A stretch of DNA of 64,000 bases. Source: Sphingomonas lacunae (GTDB lineage: Bacteria > Pseudomonadota > Alphaproteobacteria > Sphingomonadales > Sphingomonadaceae). Position 1 is the first letter of the stretch. Each line of letters begins with the position of its first letter. The notes below the pieces were generated by a model that saw only the letters and a list, made by a program, of their open reading frames with translations, was not told the origin of the DNA and made no database searches. A program made the position numbers and the translations under genes. This document shows, in pieces, positions 54,101-61,820 of this stretch. The stretch spans positions 1,860,001 to 1,924,000 of the forward strand of contig NZ_CP053015.1 of assembly GCF_012979535.1 (NCBI RefSeq), in the 5' to 3' direction.

Positions 54101-54352
54101 GATGACATCGACCAACGTATCGGCATTGCGCTTGATGCCTTGCGCGCTTCCCAGCGCGGCCCGGAACCCGGTGACGACAATATCGCCGTCCTGTGCGTCC
54201 GCAGTCTCGGCCGAGTCCGTCGCGGCAACGCTATCGGCGGAAACCGCCTCTTGAGCGGCTACGGACTGGGACGCAAATGCGCACAACGCCAGCGTTGAAG
54301 CCGTGGTTCGCGCAGCGACACGGAATGCTGCTGCAACTCGAGACTGTGCCAA
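51149..54352 (-). CDS. TonB-dependent receptor, probable oligosaccharide type
   Basis: 1067 residues from the TTG at 54352, which has GGGGGAGG five bases before it and opens a good signal peptide (LAQSRVAAAFRVAARTTA, cut after SVAAQ). The plug shows GDIVVTGFRAALGSAQGIKR, AEDIGALPDRSVAEALQRVP and INISRFEQRND, the sphingomonad/Caulobacter class tied to carbohydrate loci. The barrel ends FSFLVRFDF. The placement between GH16/MFS/GH3 and a halogenase/LacI/MFS unit supports import of beta-glucan oligomers. The ligand is inferred. Confidence 0.94.
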   Translation of the reverse strand: MAQSRVAAAFRVAARTTASTLALCAFASQSVAAQEAVSADSVAATDSAETADAQDGDIVVTGFRAALGSAQGIKRNADTLVDVITAEDIGALPDRSVAEALQRVPGINISRFEQRNDPDRFSVEGSGVIIRGLPFVRSELNGRDIFSANGGRELSFNDVSPELLGRVEVFKNSTADMIDGGISGTVNLVTRKPLDRPGFNLAGTIEGNYGDLAREWSPGFSILGSNTFETGAGTFGIQLAYAQSELVTRTDASQITDPCYRAPSLDAACIRIRPVGSGGFSGNAGNAATFPPAGAVFVPKGAGVRTTDLTRDRNAFSAVAQWESSDGRAQVTFEYLRAETEATLNEFAVLALVNDDALFPTIAPGTTPVINGNQFISGTLTQVQPFTGGRGIPTELLRFQRDDTASTEDFSLHIKLDPTDNLRFNFEAQHISSDREETGFISAMQTYTDVAIDNSGATPLVQFLQPGTANSPATYFNDPTRTFYWFLLDNQVRNEGDLTSLRADAEYDISDDGFFRSVRFGARWGDRGRVTRNANFSNWGNLGAPWTGRGGNWNCGDFQAFGCGGAYVRDFPNSAQLRSPFGNNFQRGNAPIPFGDGSAFFFGSDNVLADYLSGAVRTQASAITAYTLTPNAWFPISARNNALPGGPWTAGEISDVEESTFGAYARVDFGANLGGNIELTGNVGLRYVETTIRSAGSIQFPTGQFFDTPPGGNGDGLVSVAELQVSCGAVQPGQVAPGYCSLSPARLAQFAGAFTGELVDDSANINFRNWLPSFNARVDFGNGMIVRAAVSKGISRPDLSAFATGGGISDNTTNLRAGGTLDTGPLFQIFTGNRLLRPTESWNYDLSFEWYFARVGSVTAALFLKDISGIVNGGATVRSFTSSNGVTNDVLINGPTNSDGGTLKGFEVAYQHVYDFLPGLLSGLGTQLTYTYVDAGDFNNSSLGAEQSPFAGGLPLAGVSKHTVNATVFYEMGPIAARAAYNWRSDFLQTPRDVIFPFSPIYGEATGQLDASIFVAVTPNLKLGIQGVNLLDEVTQTSQVIDFDGTRVRRSAFRNDRRFSFLVRFDF

Positions 54353-54419
54353 GTTAACCTCCCCCTTCACGTCATTGGATATGGTTTTTCCATCCTTTGT
54401 CCGCGAGCTAACCAATTTT

Positions 54420-54452
54420 GAGAACGTTCACAAGAGTAAAAATGAACGTTCA
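54420..54452. promoter_or_regulatory. Two AACGTT palindromes, probable LacI-type operators
   Basis: GAGAACGTTCAC (54420-54431) and TGAACGTTCA (54443-54452, continued by CA) repeat the same CG-centred palindrome exactly 22 bases apart, between the divergent TonB receptor and halogenase starts. CG-centred repeats of this kind are LacI-family sites, and a LacI-type gene lies 1.7 kb downstream. Confidence 0.7.
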
Positions 54453-54509
54453 CATTTTTCACGCGTGGGATATGGTGCCGGGTAAATCTGTGTCGAAACG
54501 AGGGTTGGA

Positions 54510-56015
54510 ATGGCAATTGAGCGCATCGTTATAGTGGGGGGTGGAACGGCGGGCTGGATGGCAGCGGCGGCGCTTTCCAAACTTTGCGCCAAGCGCAAGG
54601 TGGCCATCACGCTGATCGAATCGGAAGTCATTGGTACGGTCGGGGTAGGCGAAGCAACCATTCCGCCATTTCTTGATTTCAACCGATTGCTTGAAATTGA
54701 CGAACGGGAAATGATGGCTGCGGTGCAAGGCAGCTTCAAGCTGGGCATTCAATTCGTCAACTGGGGCAGGCAAGGCGACAGCTACATCCACCCCTTTGGC
54801 GCCTATGGGTATCAGATGGAGGGTATCTCCTTCCATCATGTCTGGCACAAATATCGCACCGCAGGGGACCCCCGCCCGATCCAGCTGTTCAACATGGAAA
54901 CCATGGCAGCTTTTTTTGGCAAGTTTGCGCGGACCGAGGACTATCAGCGCGACGACTTGCCGCCGGTCAACTATGCCTATCATCTCGATGCTGGCCGCTA
55001 TGCGCGTTACCTTAGGGCCTATGCCGAGAAGCGGGGTGTGGTCCGGGTCGAAGGGAAGGTCGCGGATGTGTCCCTCGATGGAAGCAGTGGCTTTGTAACG
55101 TCAGTCTCGATGGATGATGGTGCCGTTCACCAGGGAGACCTGTTCATCGATTGCTCGGGGTTCCGCGGTTTGCTCATCGAGCAGGCACTGAAGACCGGTT
55201 ACGAGGACTGGAGCCACTATCTGCCTTGTGATCGCGCGGTGGCACTGCCCTGTGTTCGTGAGGATGGCAGCGGTCCCTTGCCATATACGCGCGCGACAGC
55301 GCACAGCGCTGGCTGGCAATGGCAGGTGCCGCTTCAGCACCGCAATGGCAACGGTCATGTCTATTGCAGCAGCTTCATGGACGCTGATGAAGCGCTCGAC
55401 ATTTTGGTGCGCAACATCGCCGGAAAGCCGACGGCAGAGCCCAACCACCTGCGGTTTGTGACCGGTCGTCGAAAGAAGTTCTGGAACAAGAATGTGGTGG
55501 CCCTTGGCCTAGCGGCCGGATTCATGGAACCGCTGGAATCGACGTCAATCCATCTGATCAACACCGGGATAAACAAGCTCATTGCTCTCCTGTCGCTCGA
55601 CGGGATCACGCCGGTGCAGGAGGCTGCTTTCAACCGTCTGACCGGCAAGGAATATGAACGCATTCGTGATTTCCTGATCCTGCACTACAATGCGACGACC
55701 CGGGACGACAGCGACTTCTGGAACTATTGCCGCACCATGGCCGTCCCCGACAGCCTGACAGAGAAGGTCGAACTGTTTCGCCACAATGGCCAGATATTCC
55801 GCGAGGATGATGAGCTGTTCACTGAGACCAGCTGGGCGGCGGTCATGATGGGGCAGGGCATCATGATGGGAGGCCATAATGCGATGGCCGAGGCATTGAG
55901 TGAGCCGTCAACCGGCAAGGAACTTGATGCCATCCAACAATCGATTGAATTTGTCGCACAGCATATGCCCATGCACGGTGACTATCTTGCGCGCTATTGC
56001 CCCGCTGCCGCTTGA
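54510..56015 (+). CDS. Flavin-dependent halogenase (tryptophan-halogenase family)
   Basis: 501 residues, family length. The FAD motif GGGTAG is at 10-15, followed by GVGEATIPPFLDF. The catalytic Lys77 lies in GSFKLGIQFVNW, the halogenase signature WQWQVP is at 269-274, and Glu343 in PLESTSIHLI matches the second catalytic residue. It needs reduced FAD from a separate reductase, which is not seen here. Relatives next to TonB receptors in Caulobacter, Brevundimonas and Xanthomonas form a subgroup with unclear natural substrates (small aromatics such as indole in vitro). Control by the same operators as the glycan receptor is inferred. Confidence 0.93.
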   Translation: MAIERIVIVGGGTAGWMAAAALSKLCAKRKVAITLIESEVIGTVGVGEATIPPFLDFNRLLEIDEREMMAAVQGSFKLGIQFVNWGRQGDSYIHPFGAYGYQMEGISFHHVWHKYRTAGDPRPIQLFNMETMAAFFGKFARTEDYQRDDLPPVNYAYHLDAGRYARYLRAYAEKRGVVRVEGKVADVSLDGSSGFVTSVSMDDGAVHQGDLFIDCSGFRGLLIEQALKTGYEDWSHYLPCDRAVALPCVREDGSGPLPYTRATAHSAGWQWQVPLQHRNGNGHVYCSSFMDADEALDILVRNIAGKPTAEPNHLRFVTGRRKKFWNKNVVALGLAAGFMEPLESTSIHLINTGINKLIALLSLDGITPVQEAAFNRLTGKEYERIRDFLILHYNATTRDDSDFWNYCRTMAVPDSLTEKVELFRHNGQIFREDDELFTETSWAAVMMGQGIMMGGHNAMAEALSEPSTGKELDAIQQSIEFVAQHMPMHGDYLARYCPAAA

Positions 56016-56182
56016 GCGCCGGAAGTCTTACCCGTCTTCCCGAGCAGAGCATTCCTGCTATTGCGACGGTCAGGATGAGCGTTCACAGTCGGCAGTGTCT
56101 CGGCCAAAGGTATTTGCGCAACAGGTATCGCGGGGTTCTGCGACGCATTGGCGTCCGCTGGGCATCTGCATTGGAGTGAGTG

Positions 56183-57235
56183 GTGGCCAGTAAGGGCGGA
56201 ACTGTAACAATTGAACATGTGGCGAGTGCCGCCGGTGTTTCGCGACAGACGGTGTCGCGGGTCATCAACAATGGCCCGAACGTCAAACCTGCGGTCAGGG
56301 AACGGATTCTGCAGGTCATTGACCAACTGGGATATGTACCCAATCTGGCTGCCCGGCGCATGGGCGGTGCCCGGTCTTATCTGATCCTTGCGATCAATGA
56401 CCGACAGCGAACAATCCACAACTGGCAGGCTGGCCTGGGCAACGATTGGGTGGACCAGATGCTGTATGGCGGCATGCTGACCTGTGAGGAGCGGGGCTAC
56501 CACATGCTGTTCGAGCTTGTGGACACTCAGCAGGAGTGTGCGGTGCGCCAGGTCGAACGAGCGCTGGCGGCGTTGCAGCCAGACGGTGTCATGCTGACGC
56601 CCCCCCACACCGAGAACACAGCCTTGTCCGGCTTGCTTGAATCCCGCGGCATCCCTTATGGCCGGATCGGCGCGGCGGCGCGGGAGGACGGGATCAACGT
56701 CTTCATGAATGATGCCGAGGCCTCATCGGCCGCAGTGCGCCATCTGGTCGAGCTTGGCCACCAGCGGATCGCTTTCATTTCGGGCAGTGCCGACTATGCG
56801 GCATCGGACACGCGGCTTGCGGGCTATGGCGCGGCGCTCGCCGGATATGGAATTGCGGCAGTCGATGCCTATGTCGAACACGGCGATTTCAGCTTCGCCT
56901 CGGGCGTCGCGGCGATGGACAGGCTCCTTGCGCTGCCAGTACCGCCTACTGCCGTCATCGCCAGCAACGACGAAATGGCGTTCGCGGCGCTTCATGCTGC
57001 CGATGCTCGCGGCATTGCCGTGCCGGGAGGGCTGTCTGTGGTCAGTTTCGACGATACGCCCGGTGTGCGCTTCAGTGTGCCGCCACTCACCGCGATCCGC
57101 CAACCGATCGCTGATCTGAGCGCCTCGCTGTGCGGCCGTCTCGTGGATGCGGTCAATGGGGCCCCTCGGACGGGTAATCACGAACTGCCGTTTGAGCTTG
57201 TCGTCAGGAAAACCACGGCAGCGCCAGCTTCATGA
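56183..57235 (+). CDS. LacI-family transcriptional regulator
   Basis: 350 residues from a GTG at 56183, six bases after GGAG; the GTG just before it is an alternative. The HTH is typical (TIEHVASAAGVSRQTVSRVINN), and the hinge NLAARRMGG leads into a periplasmic-binding-type effector domain (GVMLTPPHTEN, FISGSADYAASDTRLAGYGA, VIASNDEMAFAALHAA, VVSFDDTP). It likely represses the TonB receptor and halogenase promoters until a sugar binds. Its stop overlaps the start of an MFS transporter gene. Confidence 0.93.
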   Translation: MASKGGTVTIEHVASAAGVSRQTVSRVINNGPNVKPAVRERILQVIDQLGYVPNLAARRMGGARSYLILAINDRQRTIHNWQAGLGNDWVDQMLYGGMLTCEERGYHMLFELVDTQQECAVRQVERALAALQPDGVMLTPPHTENTALSGLLESRGIPYGRIGAAAREDGINVFMNDAEASSAAVRHLVELGHQRIAFISGSADYAASDTRLAGYGAALAGYGIAAVDAYVEHGDFSFASGVAAMDRLLALPVPPTAVIASNDEMAFAALHAADARGIAVPGGLSVVSFDDTPGVRFSVPPLTAIRQPIADLSASLCGRLVDAVNGAPRTGNHELPFELVVRKTTAAPAS

Positions 57236-58452
57236 CCGACGCCCAGCGTCGCTTCGCCCTGGCCTATGTCTGTGCGAATGTCGGGGCCTTCTTGTGCTTT
57301 GTGCCGCTGATCAGCCTGATGCTGCCGCGGCGCATGGCAGAGCTTGATCCTGCCGCAAGTCTCGTCTCGACAAGTTGGGCGCTGCTCGCCGGAGCGGTGG
57401 CCGCGAGTCTTGCGAATATTGTGGGCGGGGCGGTCAGTGACCGGGTGATGGTCCGCTATGGCACGCGCATGCCAATGATCGCGTTCGGTTTGGTCGCCAC
57501 CTTTGCCGCCTTTCCGGCGCTCGCGCGTGCCACCACTGCCGCTGATCTGGTCCTTGCATTCATGCTGTTCCAAGTCTGCTTCAATTTGATGTTCGCGCCG
57601 CTTGGGGCCCTGGCGACCGATTATGTGGCGGATGAGGACAAGGGGAGGATGTTTGGGCTGCTCAATCTGGCCTTGCCGATGGGACAGGGAGCGATCTTTC
57701 TCGTCGCACTAAGTGGCGTCACAAGCTTGGGTCCCATCCTTTTGGTGATTGCCCTTGTAGCGACGCTCTGCCTCCTGCCATTGCTGCTGCAAACCCATAT
57801 CTGGCGCTGTCCCCAGCCTGACCCGGAGGCCCGTCTGAACTTCGGCCAGATCGATCTGCCGTGTGCGCGCACGGTGTCGTGGGACTTTGCGCGGGCATGG
57901 ATGGCGCGGCTGCTTGTTCAATGCGCCTCTGTTGCAGTCGGCAGCTATTTGTTTCTTCTCCTCGCTGGATTGCCGGAGACAAGCCGCAGTGAAGGATTGG
58001 CCTCGCAATGGTTTGGACAACTGTCCTTGCTCGGCGCGGTTCTGAGCGTCATCGCTGGCTGGTCCATTGGATATCTCTCCGACCGGATTGGCCGCCGTCG
58101 TCCGTTTCTCTGGTTGAGTGCGCTTGCTGTCGCTGGCGGTTGTGCGGTCATCGCCGGTGCAGAGGGGCGTCTCCAGCTGGATTTGGGATTTGCGCTATTC
58201 TCGGTTGGTCTCGCCGCGTTCCTGACCATCGACGGCGCGCTTGTCGCGCAACTGGTCGGCAACTCGCCAAACCGGGCATTCCTTCTGGGCATATTGAACC
58301 TGACGAACACCCTTTCGGGAGTCATCATCCCTGCGATGACGATAGCCATGGGTCAAGCGACTGGCGCAGCCAGCGGCTGGCTGTTCGCCGCCGCCGCCGC
58401 CGGGGCCCTTTTGGCGGCCCTTCTCGCCCTGATGATCAGGACCATTGATTAG
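57232..58452 (+). CDS. MFS transporter
   Basis: 406 residues, about twelve membrane helices (for example RFALAYVCANVGAFLCFVPL, GQLSLLGAVLSVIAGWSIGY) with the loop motif GYLSDRIGRRRPF of major facilitators. It is translationally coupled to the LacI gene (ATGA), so the sugar it carries may be the inducer. It is distinct from the FucP-type transporter of the same locus. The last base of its TAG stop codon is the first base of the insertion sequence that follows; the TA is the duplicated target. Confidence 0.88.
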   Translation: MTDAQRRFALAYVCANVGAFLCFVPLISLMLPRRMAELDPAASLVSTSWALLAGAVAASLANIVGGAVSDRVMVRYGTRMPMIAFGLVATFAAFPALARATTAADLVLAFMLFQVCFNLMFAPLGALATDYVADEDKGRMFGLLNLALPMGQGAIFLVALSGVTSLGPILLVIALVATLCLLPLLLQTHIWRCPQPDPEARLNFGQIDLPCARTVSWDFARAWMARLLVQCASVAVGSYLFLLLAGLPETSRSEGLASQWFGQLSLLGAVLSVIAGWSIGYLSDRIGRRRPFLWLSALAVAGGCAVIAGAEGRLQLDLGFALFSVGLAAFLTIDGALVAQLVGNSPNRAFLLGILNLTNTLSGVIIPAMTIAMGQATGAASGWLFAAAAAGALLAALLALMIRTID

Positions 58453-58512
58453 GCTCAGGACCCATTGATCTGAAAGGCATGATCTTATTCAGGCTCCGCG
58501 AGGAGACTGAGC

Positions 58513-59270
58513 ATGAGCGACCTATTTTGGCTGACGGACGAGCAGATGGCGCGTCTGTCGCCGTATTTTCCCAAGAGCCACGGCAAGCCACGGGTCGACG
58601 ACAAGCGGGTGCTGAGCGGGATCATCTTCGTCAATCGGAACGGCCTGCGCTAGCGGGATGCGCCGAGGGAGTATGGGCCGCACAAGACATTGTACAACCG
58701 CTGGAAACGGTGGGGTGAGATGCGCGTGTTCACTCGGATGATGGAGGGCCTGTCCGCGCAAAGGGCCGAGCCACAGACCGTCATGATCGACGCGACCTAT
58801 CTCAAGGCCCACCGCACGGCGTCCAACCTTGGGGTGAAAAAGGGGATCTCGGGCGCCTGATCGGGCGCACCAAGGGCGGCATGAATACGAAATTGCACGC
58901 CATCACCGATGCCAACGGCCGCCCTTTGAGCTTCTTCATCACGGCAGGCCAGGTCAGCGATTACACTGGCGCAGCGGCCTTGCTCGACGATTTGCCCAAG
59001 GCCAAGTGGATGCTCGCCGATCGGGGCTATGACGCTGACTGGTTCAGAGACGCGCTCGAGCAAAAAGGCATAAAGCCCTGCATTCCGGGGCGAAAATCTC
59101 GCTCCTTGCCGATCAAATACGACAAACGCCGATACAAGCGCCGCAACCGTATCGAGATCATGTCCGGGCGCCTCAAGGATTGGCGCCGCATCGCAACGCG
59201 ATATGACCGCTGCCCAACCGTCTTCTTCTCCGCCCTCGCACTGGCGGCCACCGTGCTCTTCTGGCTGTGA
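58513..59270 (+). pseudogene. IS5-family transposase (orfA/orfB) with an in-frame amber codon
   Basis: The first frame (58513-58860) starts MSDLFWLTDEQMARLSPYFP and is broken at 58651 by TAG in GLR-stop-RDAPREYGPHK, where the family has Trp (TGG), so one base change explains it. The frame continues with MIDATYLKAHR, holding the first catalytic Asp. The second frame supplies GMNTKLHAI, LADRGYDADWF (second Asp) and NRIEIMSGRLKDWRR (catalytic Glu), ending at 59270. Both parts would be joined by -1 slippage. Without suppression the protein stops after 46 residues, so the copy is probably dead on its own. Confidence 0.9.
58839..58845 (+). promoter_or_regulatory. Slippery heptamer for -1 frameshifting in the transposase
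   Basis: A-AAG-GGG in the first frame fits the X-XXY-YYZ rule, and a one-base backward slip leads straight into GDLGRLIGRTKGG of the second frame, past the TGA at 58858. This is the usual way this IS group makes its full transposase. Confidence 0.7.
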
Positions 59271-59330
59271 TCAGTGAGTCCTGAGCCTAGTGATCTCAAG
59301 GTGCATTGCAGTAACGTGGCACCTTAGGTG

Positions 59331-59579
59331 CTACGGCCTATGGCCGTCGTCAAATGAATATAGCTGCTCACGGAAATCCGCCGCGACCATCAGCCCGAAC
59401 CGGTCCCACCAGAAGTTAACGGTCGCGTGGCACATGTCGAACCCGCGCTCGAACAGCCGATCCTCCGCGTTCCGCAGCGACAGCGGAGACCGGCCGCACA
59501 TCATCATCACCAAGCGGATCAGCTCAGGTGATGAGTTGAAATAGCGGAACGCATTGGCGGGCTTTCTGGGTCTCGGCAT
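59331..59579 (-). pseudogene. IS6-family transposase fragment (N-terminal part)
   Basis: From the ATG at 59579 the frame reads MPRPRKPANAFRYFNSSPEL, then SLRNAEDRLFERGFDMCHAT and VNFWWDRFGLMVAADFREQ, the N-terminal HTH region of IS6/IS26-type transposases. After about 74 residues the match ends, and an unrelated tail reaches a stop at 59331. The catalytic DDE core is absent. The fragment lies between the IS5-family element and the 3' end of the aromatic operon, 20 bases after the monooxygenase stop. No terminal repeats were recognised. Confidence 0.8.
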
Positions 59580-59598
59580 ACCATGCCGCTTGCGGCTA

Positions 59599-61074
59599 TC
59601 AGTTGCTCCGCTCATCTGGGGTGGTTGCGTTGATCGCTCCCCACGCAGATTTCAATGCGCTGGCTGTGCCCGTTCCGAAAACATATCGATCAGGCCTGAT
59701 CAGCATCGCTTCGGCACCATGCGCATCCAGCCATTCGCCTATCTGAGCGGCAAATGGCGCAACCGCTGCTATCCCCATATCGTCACGACGGATTATCTTG
59801 GGCTCAAGACCCAGTACGTCGTCCAGCTTTTGGCCGTCTGACGAGATAAACTGGGGGAAATAGCTTCCTGCACCAGGGCTGCCTGTCAGAATTTTGCCTT
59901 GGGAGATGGGAGGATAGACTGGTGGTGCCGTCGGCAAAAGTCTTAGGCGTCTGGCCAGTTTGAACTTTGCATCGCGCAGCCAGGCCCGCCATGGGCACGT
60001 TACACATACGGTCTTGCCCATCATGATGGCCATATCGATGGTTGCGCGCAGATTGGGTTCGCGTTCGGGTTGATATGTATCCAGAAGGGCTGGGTCGGCA
60101 TTGTCTTTGGTGACGGCTGCCAGTTTCCAGGCCAGGTTGGCGGCATCGCGGAGACCCGAACACATCCCCTGTCCGGCAAATGGCGGAGTCTGGTGCGCGG
60201 CGTCTCCGGCCAACAGGACCCGGCCCTTGCGCCAATTTTCGGCGATCCTTGCCCGAAACGTATACACTGCCTTCCGCTCCAGCCTGACCGCCCCTTTCAC
60301 ATCCCATGGCTCAAGCAGTCGTTCGATAAAGCTGTCTTGACAGACCTCCTCGGCTGTTTCGCCGGGCTTGATCATGAATTCCCATCGATGCCGCCCCTCG
60401 CCCATCAGGACGCAGGTTGTCGGTCGATCCGGGTCGCAGATCTGGAGGTTTGCGGTCGGGAGCCTTGAGCTGTCATCGACCAGCACATCGACAACCAGCC
60501 ACGGTTCCTCGAAATTGAGGTCATTGAAGCTGATTCCTGCCGCTTTGCGAACCGGGCTACGGGCGCCATCTGCACCGACAAGATATTGGCACTGAATTCT
60601 GTAGTCCCCGTCTGGCCCTGAAATCCGCGCGACGACGCAGTCACCATGTTCTTCATATCCGGTGGCTTCTGACGAGGTGCGCAGATCGGCGTTCGGTGCG
60701 CTCGCGAGGGCCTTGCGCAACTGGGCCTCAACACTGGGTTGGTGGATCATGTTGGCGGATGGCCAGCCGCCAGCCCCTGTCCGGGTTGCCCCCTCAAAAC
60801 GCAAAAGCACATCGCCTTTCGCATTGATGAAGTCATAGCGGTCGGCTCGCCGCGCAGTTGCCATGACGGCGTCGGCGACGCCCGCTTCCTGAAGGATCCG
60901 CATCCCTTCGTGGTCGATATGGGCAGCCCGGGGCAACGGGTAGATGTCTGCCTCCTTTTCGACGACGATGACGTTGACACCCCTTCGGGCAAGCAACACC
61001 GCCAGGGTGACCCCCGTGGGACCGCCGCCGGCGATCAGCACGTCGCACATCGCATCAATTTTCGGCTTGGTCAT
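59599..61074 (-). CDS. FAD-dependent aromatic monooxygenase (MhpA-like)
   Basis: 491 residues from the ATG at 61074, overlapping the previous stop as TGATG. The FAD motif is DVLIAGGGPTGVTLAVLLARRG; the middle motif is YLVGADGARSPVRKAAGI, and RVLLAGDAAHQTPPFAGQGM with NLAWKLAAV is the C-terminal FAD/NAD(P)H signature of group A hydroxylases of the MhpA type. It would add a hydroxyl to a phenolic ring with NAD(P)H and oxygen, preparing a catechol for ring opening. It is the last gene of the leftward catabolic operon. The substrate is unknown. Confidence 0.92.
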   Translation of the reverse strand: MTKPKIDAMCDVLIAGGGPTGVTLAVLLARRGVNVIVVEKEADIYPLPRAAHIDHEGMRILQEAGVADAVMATARRADRYDFINAKGDVLLRFEGATRTGAGGWPSANMIHQPSVEAQLRKALASAPNADLRTSSEATGYEEHGDCVVARISGPDGDYRIQCQYLVGADGARSPVRKAAGISFNDLNFEEPWLVVDVLVDDSSRLPTANLQICDPDRPTTCVLMGEGRHRWEFMIKPGETAEEVCQDSFIERLLEPWDVKGAVRLERKAVYTFRARIAENWRKGRVLLAGDAAHQTPPFAGQGMCSGLRDAANLAWKLAAVTKDNADPALLDTYQPEREPNLRATIDMAIMMGKTVCVTCPWRAWLRDAKFKLARRLRLLPTAPPVYPPISQGKILTGSPGAGSYFPQFISSDGQKLDDVLGLEPKIIRRDDMGIAAVAPFAAQIGEWLDAHGAEAMLIRPDRYVFGTGTASALKSAWGAINATTPDERSN

Positions 61075-61817
61075 CACATCATCCCCGGTTTTGCACCAAC
61101 ATGCCCGGGTGGCAGGGCCAGGCCGACGCGCCTTCTTGCGTAGGGTCCATGTGCCGGGAGATTGTCGAGAATGACTTTTGCGGCGTCCTCGTACGTCACG
61201 ATCAACTCGGGCAGGCGCGCTTTGAACGCCTTCAAAATGCGCAAGGATTTGAATAATCGCGGCGATCCTGGCCCGTCGACTGGCCAGCAATCCACGCTGA
61301 CCCGTAAAGCACTATGCGGCAAGCCATCCGCGGCCGACACCATCGGGCCGGGACACAGCATTGACCAGTCGAGACTGGTCATCGCGACGCGCGCATGATT
61401 GTGGATGTGCTGTTTGAACGGCTTTGGAACGAAGGGGAGATCCGCGACCCGCAGATCGCTTCCCGGAACATCGAGAGCCGCTGCACCGCCGAACAGCCAT
61501 AGCCGGCCATTGGCCCCCAGAACCTGTTCGGCCGTATCAATCACCCTCTGGACCATCGACACAAAGTCCGCGTCCACCGTGGCATTGCCGGCCGCGTTGA
61601 CCACTGCGTCGGCACCCTTCATGGCGTCGGCCAATGCGGCCCTGTCGGCAAGGGTGCCCGTGCGGATGCTGAGCTGTTCGCATGCATCGGCCCCAAGCAA
61701 ATCCCTGATCTTGTTTGCGCTGCGCACATAGACTCTAGTGTCAAGTCCCCGCGCAAGTGCACCTTTCGTCAGGGCCAGTCCGCTGTTGCCGGTAGCGCCG
61801 ATGATAAGGATGCGCAC
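61074..61817 (-). CDS. NAD(P)-binding protein of the atypical SDR / epimerase type
   Basis: 247 residues. The N-terminal Rossmann motif MRILIIGATGNSGLALTKGA is clear, followed by DAVVNAAGNATVDADFVSM; the classical YxxxK of short-chain dehydrogenases is missing, so it is an atypical NmrA-like or isomerase-like member. It starts three bases after the FAH hydrolase stop and overlaps the monooxygenase start, so it belongs to the operon. It might reduce a ring-cleavage intermediate or serve as a flavin/NAD(P)H helper; neither can be shown here. Confidence 0.82.
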   Translation of the reverse strand: MRILIIGATGNSGLALTKGALARGLDTRVYVRSANKIRDLLGADACEQLSIRTGTLADRAALADAMKGADAVVNAAGNATVDADFVSMVQRVIDTAEQVLGANGRLWLFGGAAALDVPGSDLRVADLPFVPKPFKQHIHNHARVAMTSLDWSMLCPGPMVSAADGLPHSALRVSVDCWPVDGPGSPRLFKSLRILKAFKARLPELIVTYEDAAKVILDNLPAHGPYARRRVGLALPPGHVGAKPGMM

Positions 61818-61820
61818 GCC

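Larger units (their letters stand above)
58452..59287 (+). mobile_element. IS5-family insertion sequence (IS427-like), 836 bp
   Basis: The ends are 19-base inverted repeats with 17 matches: GGCTCAGGACCCATTGATC at 58452-58470 and the complement at 59269-59287. They are flanked by a TA duplication (58450-58451 and 59288-59289), the target habit of this group. Inside is a two-frame transposase gene with a frameshift signal. The element is complete at both ends, but the transposase carries a nonsense codon. It inserted into the stop codon of the MFS gene. Confidence 0.92.

Noticed and set aside
57232..58452. MFS gene truncated by the insertion sequence
   Set aside because: Removing the element and one TA copy gives the same TAG stop codon, so the protein end is original.
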